Shown here: positions 24,652 through 37,049 of the stretch, one piece after another
How positions within the stretch are numbered: position 1 is the first letter of the stretch
Layout: each line of letters begins with the position of its first letter
Assembly (NCBI GenBank): GCA_002150815.3
Contig: NDFF03000003.1
Coordinates: 124,001 to 188,000, forward strand
Length of the DNA stretch: 64,000 nt
From: Grammothele lineata
Lineage: Eukaryota; Basidiomycota; Agaricomycetes; Polyporales; Polyporaceae
Reading direction: 5' to 3'
Made by a program: the position numbers and the translations under genes
Notes under the pieces: generated by a model
What the model was told of the DNA's origin: nothing
The model's input: only the letters and a program-made list of their open reading frames with translations
The model's database searches: none

Positions 24652-27600
24652 ATGGACTCTTCCTATCTGCCCCTTTTCTCTTTCGCCCTCCTGCGTACCG
24701 TCAGGCATTTCTTCCGCACTGCTTTGTCGGCATAAGCTCCCGTAGCCGCGCACGCGAAACTATATCCCCTCGCTAGGCGCAACGAGCTCACGCGGCGGAC
24801 GATTTTAGCAGTGTCGCTAACGTAGTCGGGCAGGTTCGAGCGCACCTGCGGAGTCGCTACCAGCGTCGTCCACTACAGCTACTAGCGCGCCACTGTCATC
24901 GTCCAGCAGCGCGAGCCGCTCGCTATCTACCCCTTCAGCATCCGTGTCTGGGCCCGTGTCCTCGTCCAGTGTAGCCTCGTACATACCCCCGGCGCCCCCA
25001 TCTGCCTCTACCGGGTCGTCCACTACCATCGTTAGCGGGGGATTGTCGTCGAACGGGACCGTGCTCTCCTTTCCTTCGGCCTCATCAATCTCGCTCTCGG
25101 ATACCTCTCCCGACTCTACGCGATCGTCTTTATTGCCGTCGTCCCTCCCTCGCTCATCTTCTGATCAAAGCGGCCTGCCCACTACAGCTTTCTCAAGCAG
25201 TTCATCCACGCCTTCCATTGCTGCATCGAAATCATCAGCCAGGGCACAGAAAGCTTCTTCGGCGTCTGTAAAAGCGAGGTACGCCGGATATGTCTTCGTC
25301 TGTGAACAGTTGTGTTCATAATTTGGTTACAGCAGCCACGCCACTTTAACTAGCGTGAAGGCTGCTCAGCAGCAGTCATCCTCTCAGGCCATGTCGACCA
25401 CTGGCACCGCCGCAGACTCCGAAGCGAGCTCGACGTCCGGCGCTTCGGTCTCGACGTCCGCGTCCCCGACTTCGAAATCGGCTTCGACGACTGAGGCCAA
25501 CCAGCCGGACCCAGCTCCTCCTTCCTCGGAAACCAGCAATAGCTCGTCTGCGGACGCTGTATCCTCCACCGCGTCTGATGTTCCGGCTTCCTCCACCGTG
25601 TCTACTTCGTCGGCATCTTCCGGTACCTCTGACATCTCGGACACGTCTGTGTTTTCAACGGCCAAACCTGCAAGTCAGAGTTCGGTGCCTGCTTCACACG
25701 CATCATCCGACTCAGGATCCGCCTCGACGCCGACCTCGGCTGCGGACGATGGGGCCAATCCAAGCAGCGTTGCTCACGGGGTTAGTTCGACTTCTCTTGT
25801 TTCCTCTAGCTCTGTTTTCCCAAGCACCCTCCAAACTTCTGCGAGGCCCTCCAGTGAAATACCCAAGCCTGCGCCTCCCGCTTCTATTCCCGTTCCTGCT
25901 TCTACCACGTCCACGGCGATCGTTGTTCCGTCCACACCCACGCATATCAATCCGCCTTCGTCTAAAGCTGTGCCCTCCATCAATCCTACTGTTTCCCTCC
26001 CAGTCTCAGACTCAAAAACGTCTGATTCTCCTCCCGTTGTATCTATTTCTATCATCGAACCTCCTCCAGCACAAACAACCCCACCAGTTTCTACCACCGT
26101 GATAGAGGCTGCCTCGGCGCCTTCAACCCTCGGACATTCCGACGTGTCCACGCCGTCTGCCACGTCCGATATTCTCGTACCTGTTTCGTTCCCCGATACT
26201 TCTCCGTCCGCTATTGCTTTCCCTATATCTCCACCGTCTAAAGATATCAGTTCTAAACTTGGTATTGCGCAGGCCAATGTGGATACCCCGACACCGACGA
26301 CAACAAGCACGGTCACCGAGACTCCGGAGACGACCCTGTCCACGCCAGTGTTCGTGACCATCACCGACTCTCAGAACCACACGACGCTCTCCGAGCCACC
26401 CGTGTTCACGAGCGTCAGCGTGTCAACGCAGCCGGACGGGCAGCGTGTTAGTGTCACGCATGTCATCGCGAACCCGACCGGTATATGGGGTATCGACGAA
26501 AGTTCCCCCAAGTCTGGGTACGCCTTGTCCTCCTGGCTATACATTTCCTCATCTGACATTTTCCAATGTAGCTTCTTTGCGAACACTGCAGCAGTCGCCG
26601 GTGTATTCCTCGCCGTCGGAATCGTCATCACAGCCATCGGCGCAGGCATATGCTTTATGATTCGCCGCCGCCGCCGCCGGACCCCGCGTTTCATGAACTC
26701 TATCTCGCGACCACTTCCCATGCCGGACAACCCATTCGAGGACCCGCGCCCGAGCCCCCCGCAAATGCGCTACGCCTCTGGATTCACAGACCACACACTC
26801 ATCATTGGCGACAATGCTCCCCGCAGCCCATTCCATGACGACATGGATCGGCACGCACAGCGTAACAGCAGCAGTATCGGGCATATTGAGGGCCTTGGTC
26901 TTACCGGTATCGGCGCTGGCGTCAAAGCAGCGCACAGGACAAGCGGAAGCACCGGCGGCCGCAGGTCTCTCGACGCCCGTTCCCACCAGTCGAGCGGGGG
27001 ACAGAGTATCGGCCTCGCGCTCACATCCGACCAGCGACACGAGGCCCCGTACGCGCACCGCGCCGTACCGTCTTCCGCGCGCTCGTCACCCTCGCTTTAC
27101 CCGCCTACACTCCCCCCGCTTCCTGGTGAGAGCGCGAACTCGAGCCTCGTCGATGTTCCTCTCGACGACAATAGCTCTGATAGGCCACTCCCGTCACCGG
27201 TGAGCAACAGAAGCTCGACACGCATCTCGTCGCCCACGTCGCGCAAGCCCGTGCCCTCGCTCCAGCAGGACCTCCCTCCGCCGCTCATCCCGTTGCCCGT
27301 AAACCCTCCTGCACCCGCCCCCTCCTCCGCGCCTGTCGTCGCCCCTCAGCCGCAGAGGCAGTCCATGCCGGCGACGAAACCGCCGGTGCTGCCGCCACGG
27401 AGCCCGCTCCGGACAAGCAGCCAGCTGAGCGCGCGCTCTGCGTCGCGCTCGCCGCCACCCGTCGCGCGCCTCCCAACGATGGCGAGCATCCAGACACAAT
27501 TCAATATGCCAGAAGCGACGCCGTACGAGCCGCTCACGCCCCCAGCGTCGTTCGGGTCCATCACGCCGACTCACTCGCAGTCGGGGCACTCGCAGTCCGG

Positions 27601-27795
27601 CCCCGAGCCCCCGAGCCCGGCTGCCCCGATGATTCAACCTTCGGAGAGTCAGAACGGGTCTGTCAAGAGAGAGACGTTCTACACACGCACACAGGGCCAG
27701 CAGGTATGTTGCGTCTCATGCGTACTGTTCGAGCTGACGCTGACACGGAATTTTGGTACTCTCAGCGTCGCCCAAGCATCGAGTGGCGGCACTGA
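24652..27795 (+). CDS. Ser/Thr-rich single-pass membrane protein (Mid2-like layout), copy A
   Basis: This is a mucin-like surface protein. About 550 residues of Ser/Thr/Pro/Ala-rich ectodomain precede FFANTAAVAGVFLAVGIVIT, a single membrane helix, then the basic stop-transfer MIRRRRRRTPRF and a Pro/Ser-rich cytoplasmic tail of about 350 residues ending RRPSIEWRH. Secure exons begin with SSAPAESLPASSTT at about 24833. Introns lie near 25279-25331 and 26517-26570 (joining SPKSG to FFANT), and a last intron joins GQQ to RRPS. The start is uncertain: MDSSYLPLFSFALLR at 24652 splices in phase to the serine-rich exon and is weakly hydrophobic, but a signal peptide is not certain. Sequence layout suggests a wall-anchored sensor; the function is inferred from architecture only. 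Confidence 0.72.
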
Positions 27796-28204
27796 AGGCG
27801 ATAACTGCTACTTTCTCGAATAAGTAGATCGAAGGTCGTCCGAGATCCTCATGGACCGCTCTTCTTGAACCTCCCGCTTCGTACATCCGGATCGCTCGCG
27901 ATGTATCTCCTATTATGATGACACCCACACACCTCCCTCCGGTCGGTAGCGCGACCGTAGCTATATTCTCTTATACACATGCATACGTTGAAGATAGAGA
28001 AACCCTTCCGAGACGACGCCCCTCCATGACACCAATGACCTTCGTGCACCGCCGCGTGCGTATGTATATGTAGTATCCCATTCCGCGAAGCACTGTATAT
28101 TACACATCTCCGAGATCCAAGACTGCCCGAAGTACCATCCCACTCGTTCGTACATACCCCAATAAAGCAACAATCGCGTTCGACGCCCAGAATCAGGTGC
28201 ATAC
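27796..28204. other. Convergent intergenic region, nothing recognised
   Basis: This is 409 bases between two 3' ends. No motif was found beyond presumed termination signals. Confidence 0.45.
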
Positions 28205-29574
28205 TTATGAGCACGCCTTGATAATCCGCTCCGAGTCCGTCAGGAACCCATAAGCCTATTGGTGGTTTTCAGTACTGTAGGGGTGCAGAGTAAAGGAGAA
28301 GTGATACTCACGCCTCCCGCATTGTACAGGACGTTCTCAAGCCCGCCGGCAGGAGAGGTAGTCGCGACACAATCCTCGATCGTGATGCAGTCGTACCCGC
28401 GGTAATACGCGTCGACGATGGTCCCGAGGACACACTAGCCGCAATCAGTCAGAGCATACTCCTACGAGAGTTCACGACGCCATCGCACCTGGTCAGCGTT
28501 CACACCGGCAAAGAGGAGCGTTGTAATGCCTTGCTCCTGTAGGTAGAGGTCGAGCGCGGTCTGTGGGCCCCAGATACCGCTCATTCTGCATGTCGAGTGG
28601 TGTGGGATGAGCCCCCTCGCAAATCGCGAACGCGCGCGGGGCTCACCGGTTCTTGTGGATCCAGACGTCTGTCCCCTCGCTGCGACCCTCCTCATACAGC
28701 GTCTGGAGGGGGCCGTAGAGCTCCGAGTTGAACTCGCCGCGCATGAGGAGGCGGCCGAAAGGCTCGCCGAGGTCTGCGCCGAACCCGCCGCGGCCGCCCT
28801 TCATGAAGCCGCGGACGAGCGAGGGCGGGATCGTCGTGAGCTCGTGGTCGGTCAGGCCCCAGTTTCTATGAGAGACAAAAGGCAGGACGCGCGCGCGAGG
28901 TCAGAAGGGCCGCGAGGGGCGGTCCGCGGGGAGAGCGATGGAGGGAGCGCACGCACACCCAGATGATCTTGACGCCCTTTGAGCGAAGGGCGGGGACGGT
29001 GTTCATGAGCGGGATGACGCATGCGAGGCCCGTCGGGTGGTCTCGCAGGTCTGGGTGCAAGAAGAAGCTGTGGACAGGAGCAGAGCGTGAGCGCCCGGGA
29101 TCGCGAGCAGGCGAGGCGTGCCAGGGCGAGCCCCAGTACAGTGACTGTACAGGCTCGGAGGAGCGGGACGCCTCCGGACCGGCACCGCCGCGAGTCCTCG
29201 AGAGGGAGTCTGAGCGAGTGCAGCTGGGGCGGTACCCACTTTTGCATGTCGATGATCACGATCGCGCTGCTCTTCGCGGCGATGCGCACCTCGCGCTCCC
29301 CGTCGACCGGCACGTCCACCTGCGCCTCCTTGACGAGCGGGGGCACCGGCACCGCGTGCTCGTCCTGCGCGACGTCCCCCTCGGCGAGCGCGCCCTTGGG
29401 AAGGTGCGTCGTGCGCGTGAGGTCGACCAGCCCGTTTGGGTACTCGACCCAGAACGAGGCCGCATTTCCGTACTCGGTCGCGACCGGGACGTGTGGGCGT
29501 TTGCTCATGCCGAGGATGGGGTGGCTGTAGTCCTGCTTGGGGGGTTCAGACTGCGAGCTGGAGGAGCCGCCCAT
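28205..29574 (-). CDS. Isochorismatase-like cysteine hydrolase
   Basis: This is a hydrolase of the isochorismatase/nicotinamidase superfamily. The start MGGSSSSQSEPPKQDYSH is followed by about 100 residues including EYGNAASFWVEYPNGLVDLT. The catalytic aspartate is in AIVIIDMQ/NFFLHPDLR. IPLMNTVPALRSKGVKIIWV/NWGLT follows. FMKGGRGGFG carries a likely catalytic lysine, and the nucleophile cysteine is in GVNADQ/CVLGTIVDAYYRG. The end is YGFLTDSERIIKACS. Five introns of 45-110 nt restore this frame. Order matches fungal isochorismatase-domain proteins. The substrate is unknown; the N-terminal extension before the core is a common fungal addition. Confidence 0.88.
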
Positions 29575-30152
29575 GGGTCAGTATGCGAGCGGTGAAGAGC
29601 GCGGGACGACGCAGAGGGGCCGAGCGGGGGCATTGGGGCGAAGCATATGAGCAGCTCACCGTGTGGACGTCGCAGACAAGTCGGGCAAAGGAAGCAGCGT
29701 CGGGGCGAGATAAGGTGGGAGACAGCGCCGCGCAGTTGCCAGCGCCATCGCTCCCAATATCGCCCTCCATCTTCATCTGACGTCAGATTATCGCGAACGT
29801 GTGCAGGCCCTGGCCCGCCCAGCTTGGCCCGGGGTTAACTACGGTGATGGAACGAGTAGATGATGCATGCACTGTTACAGGTACTTAAATGTACGACGGC
29901 GCTCGGGCCACGTTGCTTTTGCGCAGAAACCACGATCCCAGCAGGCTAAAGCGCTAAGCAGAGCTAGAAACCAGACTCGATTCAGGACACGCCAAAGGCG
30001 AGGTATCCATGAGAATGTAAAGCAACAGTCCAGAAGAAGCACATAGTCCAGATATTAATCAAACAGCATACACGTTGCGCAGTATACAATACAGATAGAT
30101 CATGAGAAAGGAGAAAATGCTCACGTATCATAACTAAAACGAAGTATAATGT
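29575..30152. other. Intergenic, nothing recognised
   Basis: This is 578 bases between two minus-strand genes. It should hold the promoter of the isochorismatase-like gene and the 3' end of the first MDR gene. It is AT-richer from 29950 to 30150. Confidence 0.45.
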
Positions 30153-31545
30153 TTACTCCACTGTCGGATCAACCTTCACGACCACTTTCCCTGTGGCCCG
30201 GCTAGTCATGATTCGCTCGTATGCCTTCAGGGTGTCCTCGAATGAGAACACAGAATCCACCAGCGGCTTCACTTTGCCTGCAACATAAACGAGACGTGAG
30301 CATACAGTCTGACATACCCACGGCGTGGCTCGGCGCACCTTCCTCAACCATCCTCACGAAACCTTCCATACGCTCCTTGGTTATATCGGCCATGACAACC
30401 CTGAATACAATCGTATCAACTTCAATATCGTCTTGACAAGCGGGGTGAACGAGACACTCACTTCCATGTCCTCTTCGTACCTCCCAAAAAGCCCGGCTGC
30501 AGATAGACCTTCCACACAAACTTCAAGAATCCGCTTCCCTGTGGGCCCACGGAAACGAATACCCCTTTAGGCGCAAGATATGCTTCGCTTTCCGCGAACA
30601 ACGTCGGGTCCATGAAGCCGACAGCCTCCAGGAACACGTCGTATTTCGGCTCAGGCTTCGCCGCCACGAGCTGCTCGTGCAACGGTGCCTTCGAGTAGTC
30701 GAAAAATTCGTCTGCGCCGAGACCCTTGACGTACTCCTCGTTCTTCGCCGAAGCAGAGACTGAGACGCGCGCGCCGACGGCCTTGGCAATCATGATCGCG
30801 AAGGACCCCACCGCGGTGCTGCCCCCGTTGATGAACACGGACTGGCCGGACTTGAGCTTTCCTATGTCGAGGAGAGCTTGGTATGCCGTGACGCCAGCGA
30901 TAGGGAACCCGGACCCCTGTGTGGGTGTAACGTTCTTCGGGCGGAGGACGGCGGCGGCGGCGTTCACTTTGGTGTACTGAGCAAGGGCGCCCCAGCCCGA
31001 ACTAACAACAGTGGCTGTCGGTTGCATGTGCGTTATGTGACATATACAAGAAGAAAGAATACCCAGGCGAGCGGGTGTGCATTGCATTAAGCCCCCGGGT
31101 GTGCGCAAGAAATGTGACAACACTCACGGACAGCGTTCACGGCAATGATCTCATCCCCCTCTTTGAACTCTGTGCCATTCCTGTCGACGACTATGCCCGT
31201 GAAGTCAAACTCGTGCGCATGTATGCGTCGCAGGACGAAACCGGGGACGAGCTTCATCACCTTGTAACCCCTAGCACGGCGCGGAACGCAGTCGTCAGTA
31301 CGCTGTGGAAAATGGCGAGCCCGCGCAGGCGGGGACTGAAACACTCACACAGGGTTCAAGGCGACGGCCTGCACTTTGACGAGGAGCTCTCCCTTGGAGA
31401 GCTTCGGAATGGGCGAGTTATCTACGAGCTCGAGGGCGACCTCCGGTTTTCCTTTGCCCTTGATGCGCCATGTCTTTTGCGTCGTGGGGAGCTTAGACTC
31501 CTTTCCGGACTGGGGTTGGGTCTCAGCTACTTGCTCAGAGGACAT
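30153..31545 (-). CDS. MDR-family zinc-independent oxidoreductase, copy 1
   Basis: This is a medium-chain dehydrogenase/reductase of the quinone oxidoreductase and enoyl-reductase branch, probably NADPH-dependent. The start is MSSEQVAETQPQSGKESK. Exons join as VALNPV/GYKVMKLVPGFVLRR, NAV/PTVVSSGWGALAQYTKV, RTWK/VVMADITKERM and VEEG/KVKPLVDSVF. The GroES-like half contains FDFTGIVVD. The Rossmann motif is SVFINGGSTAVGSFAIMIAK. DVFLEAVGFMDPTLF and the C-terminal SRATGKVVVKVDPTVE complete the fold. The structural zinc cysteines of alcohol dehydrogenases are absent. It lies head to tail with a close paralogue 520 bases away. The substrate is unknown. Confidence 0.9.
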
Positions 31546-32067
31546 CGTGTGATGTATTCAAGGAAGAGCGGGAGAAAGGAGCGTGTATTCCGTGGGGCTA
31601 ATCGTGCTGCCCATATGCCGCATAAATACGGTCCGCGCGTGCGAGACCTTGGCGAGAACGGCCGGGATGACGCAGCCTTGCGCGAGCCATCGCGAAGGGC
31701 CTGGGAACCGGATGTTTTCCGGCCCCTTCCCGTCCTTGTGATTACGGGTTGAGGCAGAACAGGACAAGGACAGGAGGTCTCGCAACGCAAAACGAACGAG
31801 ACATACGTAGGCGTGTAAGTGGAGGTTAACGTTCAAACATTCTCAAAGCGCTATAGATAGTGTGTGCGCTTGCAGGAGTTACGTTATCATTCGCCAGTGG
31901 CCGTACTCGTGCTAGTCCCGGCAGGGGCACGCTCAACAAACGGTACGCAGCATATGCGTTTAATTACTCTCCCAAAGACTGCAGCGGCACAGTATATTAA
32001 GTCGTAAGGGTATATGTGTGGCGACACCAAGTTGGTCAATCACATTACTAGGGACGGATCCAAATTC
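31546..32067. other. Intergenic spacer between MDR paralogues
   Basis: This is a 522-base spacer holding the promoter of copy 1 and the terminator of copy 2. Nothing else was recognised. Confidence 0.45.
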
Positions 32068-33404
32068 TCATTCGACGTCAGGATCCACCTTTACGACCAC
32101 CTTCCCCGTCGCTCGACTCGTCATGATCCGTTCGTACGCCTTCAAAACGTCTTCGAAAGCGAATACCGAATCTACAAGCGGTTTGACTTTTCCTGCAAGG
32201 GTGTAAGTCTGACGTCCTGTATATGATAGTAACTGCCCGCTGGCTGGACCCCACCTTCTGAAACCAGCTTCGCGAATCCTTCCATACGTTTCTTGGTCGA
32301 CGCTACAGCCACCATTCTATCGGGAGGTGTCAGAAATTAATCTTATACCAAGGAGGAAACATACTTGGCTGTCCTCTTAGTTCCCCCGAGAAACCGTGGC
32401 TGGTAGAACACCTTCCACATCCACCTTAACGTCCCCTTCTCCTGCATCGCAAACGGGCCAACGGTGATAAACACGCCTGTGGGAGCGAGGTACGCCTCGC
32501 TTTCCACAAACAGCGCCGGGTCTTTCGTCCCCACCGCCTCGAGGAAGACGTCGTACGCCCGCGTCTGTTCCCCTTTAGCGAGCTGCTCGTGCATCGGCGC
32601 CTTCGTATAGTCGAAGAACTCGTCCGCCCCAAGGCCACGAACATACTCTTCGTTCCTTCCTGAGGCGGACGCGGCGACGTGGGCCCCGAGGGATTTGGCG
32701 ATCATGATCGCGAAGGAGCCTACTGCGGTGCTGCCCCCGTTTACGAAAACCCACTGGCCCGCCTTGAGCTTGCCGAGTTCGAGCAAGGCTTGGTACGCGG
32801 TGAGGCCGGCGATGGGGAACCCGGACGCCTGGGTGGGAGTAGTGTTGCTCGGGCGAATGGCGGCGGAAGATGCGCGCACTTTGGTGTATTGCGCGAGGCC
32901 ACCCCAACCCGTTCTCAGAACGGTGTCTGATGTGCATCGGGTTCGCGTTCAGAGTCGGGAGTAAGCAATAGTAATGGAAAGGAACCGTTGTTAGAGGCTA
33001 GGCGCGCCAGCGTCGGAGAATACTACACACCGAGTGTGTTCACGCCAATGATTTCATCGCCCACTTGGAACTCTGTACCGTTGCCATTTACCACCACGCC
33101 CGTGAAATCATGTTCGTGGGCGTGTATGCGCCTCAGTAAGAAGCTTGGAAGTATGGCCATGGCTTTGTACCCACTAGTAAGTGAAGCGGGGTGAGTGCAC
33201 CGCGTTCTCGAATGCTAGGAACGACAGGGCGACGTTAGCATACACTGGGTTTAGGCCAACGGCCTGGACCTTGACAAGGATTTCGCCCTTGGAGAGCTTT
33301 GGGATGGGGGAGTTGTCGGTGAGCTCTAGCGCTAGCTCTGGTTTGCCTTTGCGGACGATGTGCCACGACCGTTGTGTTGTTGGAAGCTGGGTGTGAGCGG
33401 ACAT
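32068..33404 (-). CDS. MDR-family zinc-independent oxidoreductase, copy 2
   Basis: This is a paralogue of the neighbouring gene. The start is MSAHTQLPTTQRSWHIVRKG. The exon plan is the same: GLNPV/GYKAMAILPSFLLRR, GVNTL/...RTGWGGLAQYTKV, RTAK/MVAVASTKKRM, SEG/GKVKPLVDSVF. The cofactor motif WVFVNGGSTAVGSFAIMIAK and DVFLEAVGTKDPALF match copy 1 almost residue for residue. It ends SRATGKVVVKVDPDVE. The N-terminus is about 13 residues shorter than in copy 1, and the most variable stretch is the segment after VGP (FAMQEKGTLRW here, GSGFLKF there). A recent tandem duplication is the simplest reading. Confidence 0.9.
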
Positions 33405-35253
33405 TGTACGTCGTTGCGTGCGTTGAGAGGGAGAGCGAAAAAGTCGAAGTCTAGAGTCGCAAGGGCGATCAAGCACACATGGCGTATATATGCGACCTGA
33501 GAGGGCGACGTCAATTGTTGACCTGATAGAACGGCGTGCGCAATTGGGACTAGACGTATGCTTACCGACATCGGCATTGTTGAGTACGCGTCACCTCAGG
33601 GGCTTTGCAAAGCTGTTCGCCGGAAGGCCGCGTAAGCGTTGCCGTGGCTAGTCGGAATACTTGATGTGTCCATGTCGCACGGTAACTACCAGGATATAGC
33701 CCTCGATAAGGTTGCTGACCGGGCCGGAAACCATATGGTTTGATTTTGAAGTTCAAAAACTCGGCTAAAGGCGAATGTCATCAGGATAACTTAAATGCGA
33801 TAGTCGCTTCAGACACGAGCGTAGATTGCACAACGCCAACCCTCTCGCTTTCACCACAAACATCGCAGCTGAAACTGAAGACGAACATCACGTATGACCG
33901 AAGGGTCCAGGCATCCCGTTCAGTGATCCAAACCCATGAAACTGGCGCACGTCTTACCTGAGGCAATCGCTATTCATAGCCGTAGAGGCTCTAGGAGTTA
34001 CGCAGATACAGCATCATCCACGCATCGCTGACAAGGTTGAGTGCGGGTGGGTAGAAGGCTAACGGGCGGATTGTGGAGAAGAAACGTCGGAGAGAAGGCG
34101 CGTGCAGTCGGTTCTGGCCGAGAAGACTGAATGCAATCAAGGCACGGAGGGGCCATGAGGCGACTGGGGGCGAGCAACGGCAGCTGTCGTCGGCATGGAG
34201 GAACGTGGACGACGTTTAGGAGACATGTCTCAGATAGAACGGTGAGTTGGTATGGACGACCAGCCGAGAGACGCGTTGGACGCGTGCGGACGTGCGAGGA
34301 CAGGGAGCTTGGCGGACCTCGGAGAGGCTGAAGTCGGACTGGGATTAGCATGGGTTGGGCGGAAGGAGAGCGGGGAGAAGCGAGCAAAGGCGGACGATGT
34401 CCGTTGTATTCCGTTGGGAGAGGTGACGTCGGACCGGAAGCTGGAGCCTGCGGAGGACAGACTGGGCGTGGCCAGAGCATGCCGCAGCGTGCCGGGCGCG
34501 GAGGACGCCTCTTCGCCCTCCCCGCCGGCGTTACTGGTCTATACTTTTCGCTCGCCTTCCCGGCCGGCCAGCCTTCGCCGAAGCCGTCTGCACACGTCTG
34601 TTTCGCGTCGAAGAGGATGTATGGGAGACGGCCGGCCATAGCGACGAGAGCGGCGTCGACAGCGCGGGCAGAGGGAGAGCTCAATGGAAGAGCGAGTGGA
34701 TGGACGAGCGAGGACCGGAGGCGCAGACGCCAGGAGAGACTACGGCCCTCGGCTATTTTTCCGACGCGGTCACTGAAAGTGGAGAGGAGCCGCCTCCGCC
34801 TCCCTCGCGGCTTGTCCACGCCCTCGTCGTCCGTGCGCCCGCGAGCGGCGCATCTCCTGACAGCTTCTACCAGACGTCCAGATCGTCTCTCGCTGGCCCA
34901 CCATCTCCCTTTTCTCCGCCATGCCCGCTTGCCGCTAGAAGGTCATGCCCCAACCTCTCTTCCCCGGAAAGAGACAATCTCCAGGTTAGCCCTCGCCCTG
35001 CCACCGCCCTACATCCTTCCCACTGTCATCTCGCCGTCATATCTCTCTTCACCCGGAGCTATTCGCGGCCCTTTGGTAAGCCTTTGATTCTCCTCCCGAC
35101 CAGCGCCCTCGCTTACCTCGCCCTCCCTCAGGCCACCAGTCTTTACCTTTCTCCTTCCTGCTCCTCCCGTCCACGCCGCACTCCCTTTCGCCGCACCTTC
35201 GTCTCGTCTTTCTTTCGGGCTCTCCTTGGTTCGTCCGCTAACTCGTTCTCTTC
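33405..35253. promoter_or_regulatory. Long divergent intergenic region
   Basis: These 1.85 kb separate the second MDR gene (minus) and a Ser/Thr-rich membrane protein (plus). From about 34860 to 35250 the plus strand is strongly C/T-rich, as in long fungal 5' leaders. The long open frames at 33998-34819 (minus) and 34350-35087 (plus) overlap each other, lack motifs and look like GC artefacts. Confidence 0.45.
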
Positions 35254-37049
35254 ATGTCCAATGCAACGTCTTCGACCACAAATCCACCGCCGTCCACAAT
35301 CTCTTCGTCCAATACGCCGTCATCCACAACGTCCCCTTCCTTTACACAATCGTCGTCGTCCCCTACGCCAGACCCATCCACGACATCGGACTCTTCCACA
35401 ACCACGGCTTCCGCGTCTCCCACGGATTCCTCATCTTCCGGAACCTCCTCGACTTCGTCCCAAAATTCGTGAGTTATACAACGCTTTTCGTTCCGTCCCG
35501 AGGCTCATTGACCTTTCGTAGTGCCGGCATGTCTACATCTGGTGATGCGACTCCCACCGGGCCGACCACGACCACGACAACGTCGTTAACGTCGACAACT
35601 CACACGAGCTCGACGTCCACGACATCGTCAACCTCCTCTACTACTACTTCCACTTCCACTACTTCATCCACCTCTACCTCATCAAGTAGTAGCACTTCTA
35701 CGACTCCGACCACGACCACGACCACGACTTCCACTACCTTCGCTTCTTCTACCAGTTCCACTCAGCCCCCTACCTCTACCTCTACTACCTCGTCATCCGA
35801 CACCAGTACTACCTCGAGTGTTTCGCCCTCAAGGCACGACACTTCCACCTCCAGCATAACCACTCCTGCAGCTGATGTCACGTACGTGCGGTGTAGTTCT
35901 TATCGCACACAGATCTTGACATTGGCCGCTTTACAGTACAACGTTACAGTCTACCGTCTTCGTTACGACCACTAACGGGAATGGCCAGACAGTCACCAGC
36001 GCACCGTCCCTTGTCACTCAGACATCGACCATTACGAACAGCGACGGTGTGCCGACTGTAGTCACTATCGTCGCCAGTAACCCTACGCCCATCAGCCACA
36101 ACGACAACGCGACGCAGACATCACAGTAAGCATCCGCGCATTATTCACGTGTCGTGCTGATCATCTTCCGTGCTCTAGGTTCTTCCGCAACAAGGGTGCA
36201 GTCGCAGCCGTGTTCGTCATCGTGGGCTTGACGGCAGCCTCCCTCGTGCTCTACCTCATCTTCTACATTCGCCGGCGACGGCGGAACCAGCAACTCGAAC
36301 ACGACACTGCTGTTGCGTCTACACTCGCTGCTGCAGGTTACAATCGTCGCCCGCTCGACGATAACGACGACGACGACGGCGAGAAGGGCACCGGCCAGCC
36401 GAGCACTCCCCCAGCTTCGGCGACGATTAGCACGATGCACAACTCGAACGCTAGCCTTGTGGCGCTGAACCTCTACGCCGCGACCGGCCTTCGGCCGCCC
36501 ACCGCAGAGGGGTACGCCGCGGGTGATTTCGACCCGTATGCGACCCTCGCAGACGGCGCCGGCGCAGTCCAGACGCCGCCCCCTGCGCAGCAGAAGGACG
36601 GCTACGTCCCGGCGAGAACGTCCTCCCCGCCCCCCGGAGCGTACGTTCGGCGGCCCGCTCACAGCACCAGCACCAGCACCAGCTCGATGGGCTGGGGACA
36701 CGCAGCGAAGGGGAGCATCAGCAGCACCGAGCCGTTGCTTTCGGGCTATTTCAGCGGCGCGCCGACGGAGCCTTCGACGCCTGCACTCGGGCCGACGCTC
36801 AACCTAGCCAGCGGTAGTGGCGCAGCTTATACGACGAGACCGGGGAGCGGCCATCGTGAAAGTGCGTCGAGCATGAGCGTGTATTCAGTGGAAGAACCGG
36901 AGGAGCCACAGACGAGGGGCAAGCTCGAGGTGTGTAGCGTCGTTGTTTGACACAGTATTGTAAGCTGACTTCCTGTGTCTCAGGTGAGGAATCTCCCTCC
37001 GGGCGTAAGAGCAGGCGACATGTCGAGGCAAAGTTCTCGGCGCGATTGA
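35254..37049 (+). CDS. Ser/Thr-rich single-pass membrane protein (Mid2-like layout), copy B
   Basis: The start MSNATSSTTNPPPSTISS opens a serine/threonine-only ectodomain with runs of Thr and Ser. It continues across an intron (SSQNS/AGMSTSGDATPTG) and a second (DVT/TTLQSTVFVTTTNGNG). A third joins TSQ to FFRNKGAVAAVFVIVGLTAA, the membrane helix, followed by FYIRRRRRNQQ and a cytoplasmic tail with RRPLDDNDDDDGEKG and SMSVYSVEEPEEPQ. The last exon gives VRNLPPGVRAGDMSRQSSRRD. No classical signal peptide is seen, which is usual for fungal proteins of this layout. The FFxNxxAVAxVF entry into the membrane is shared with the gene at 24652-27795. Confidence 0.83.

Noticed and set aside
33998..35521. 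Long overlapping open frames on both strands (up to 273 codons)
   Set aside because: They overlap each other, are Pro/Arg/Ser-rich without motifs, and lie in a GC- and C/T-rich divergent promoter region. They are most likely composition artefacts.
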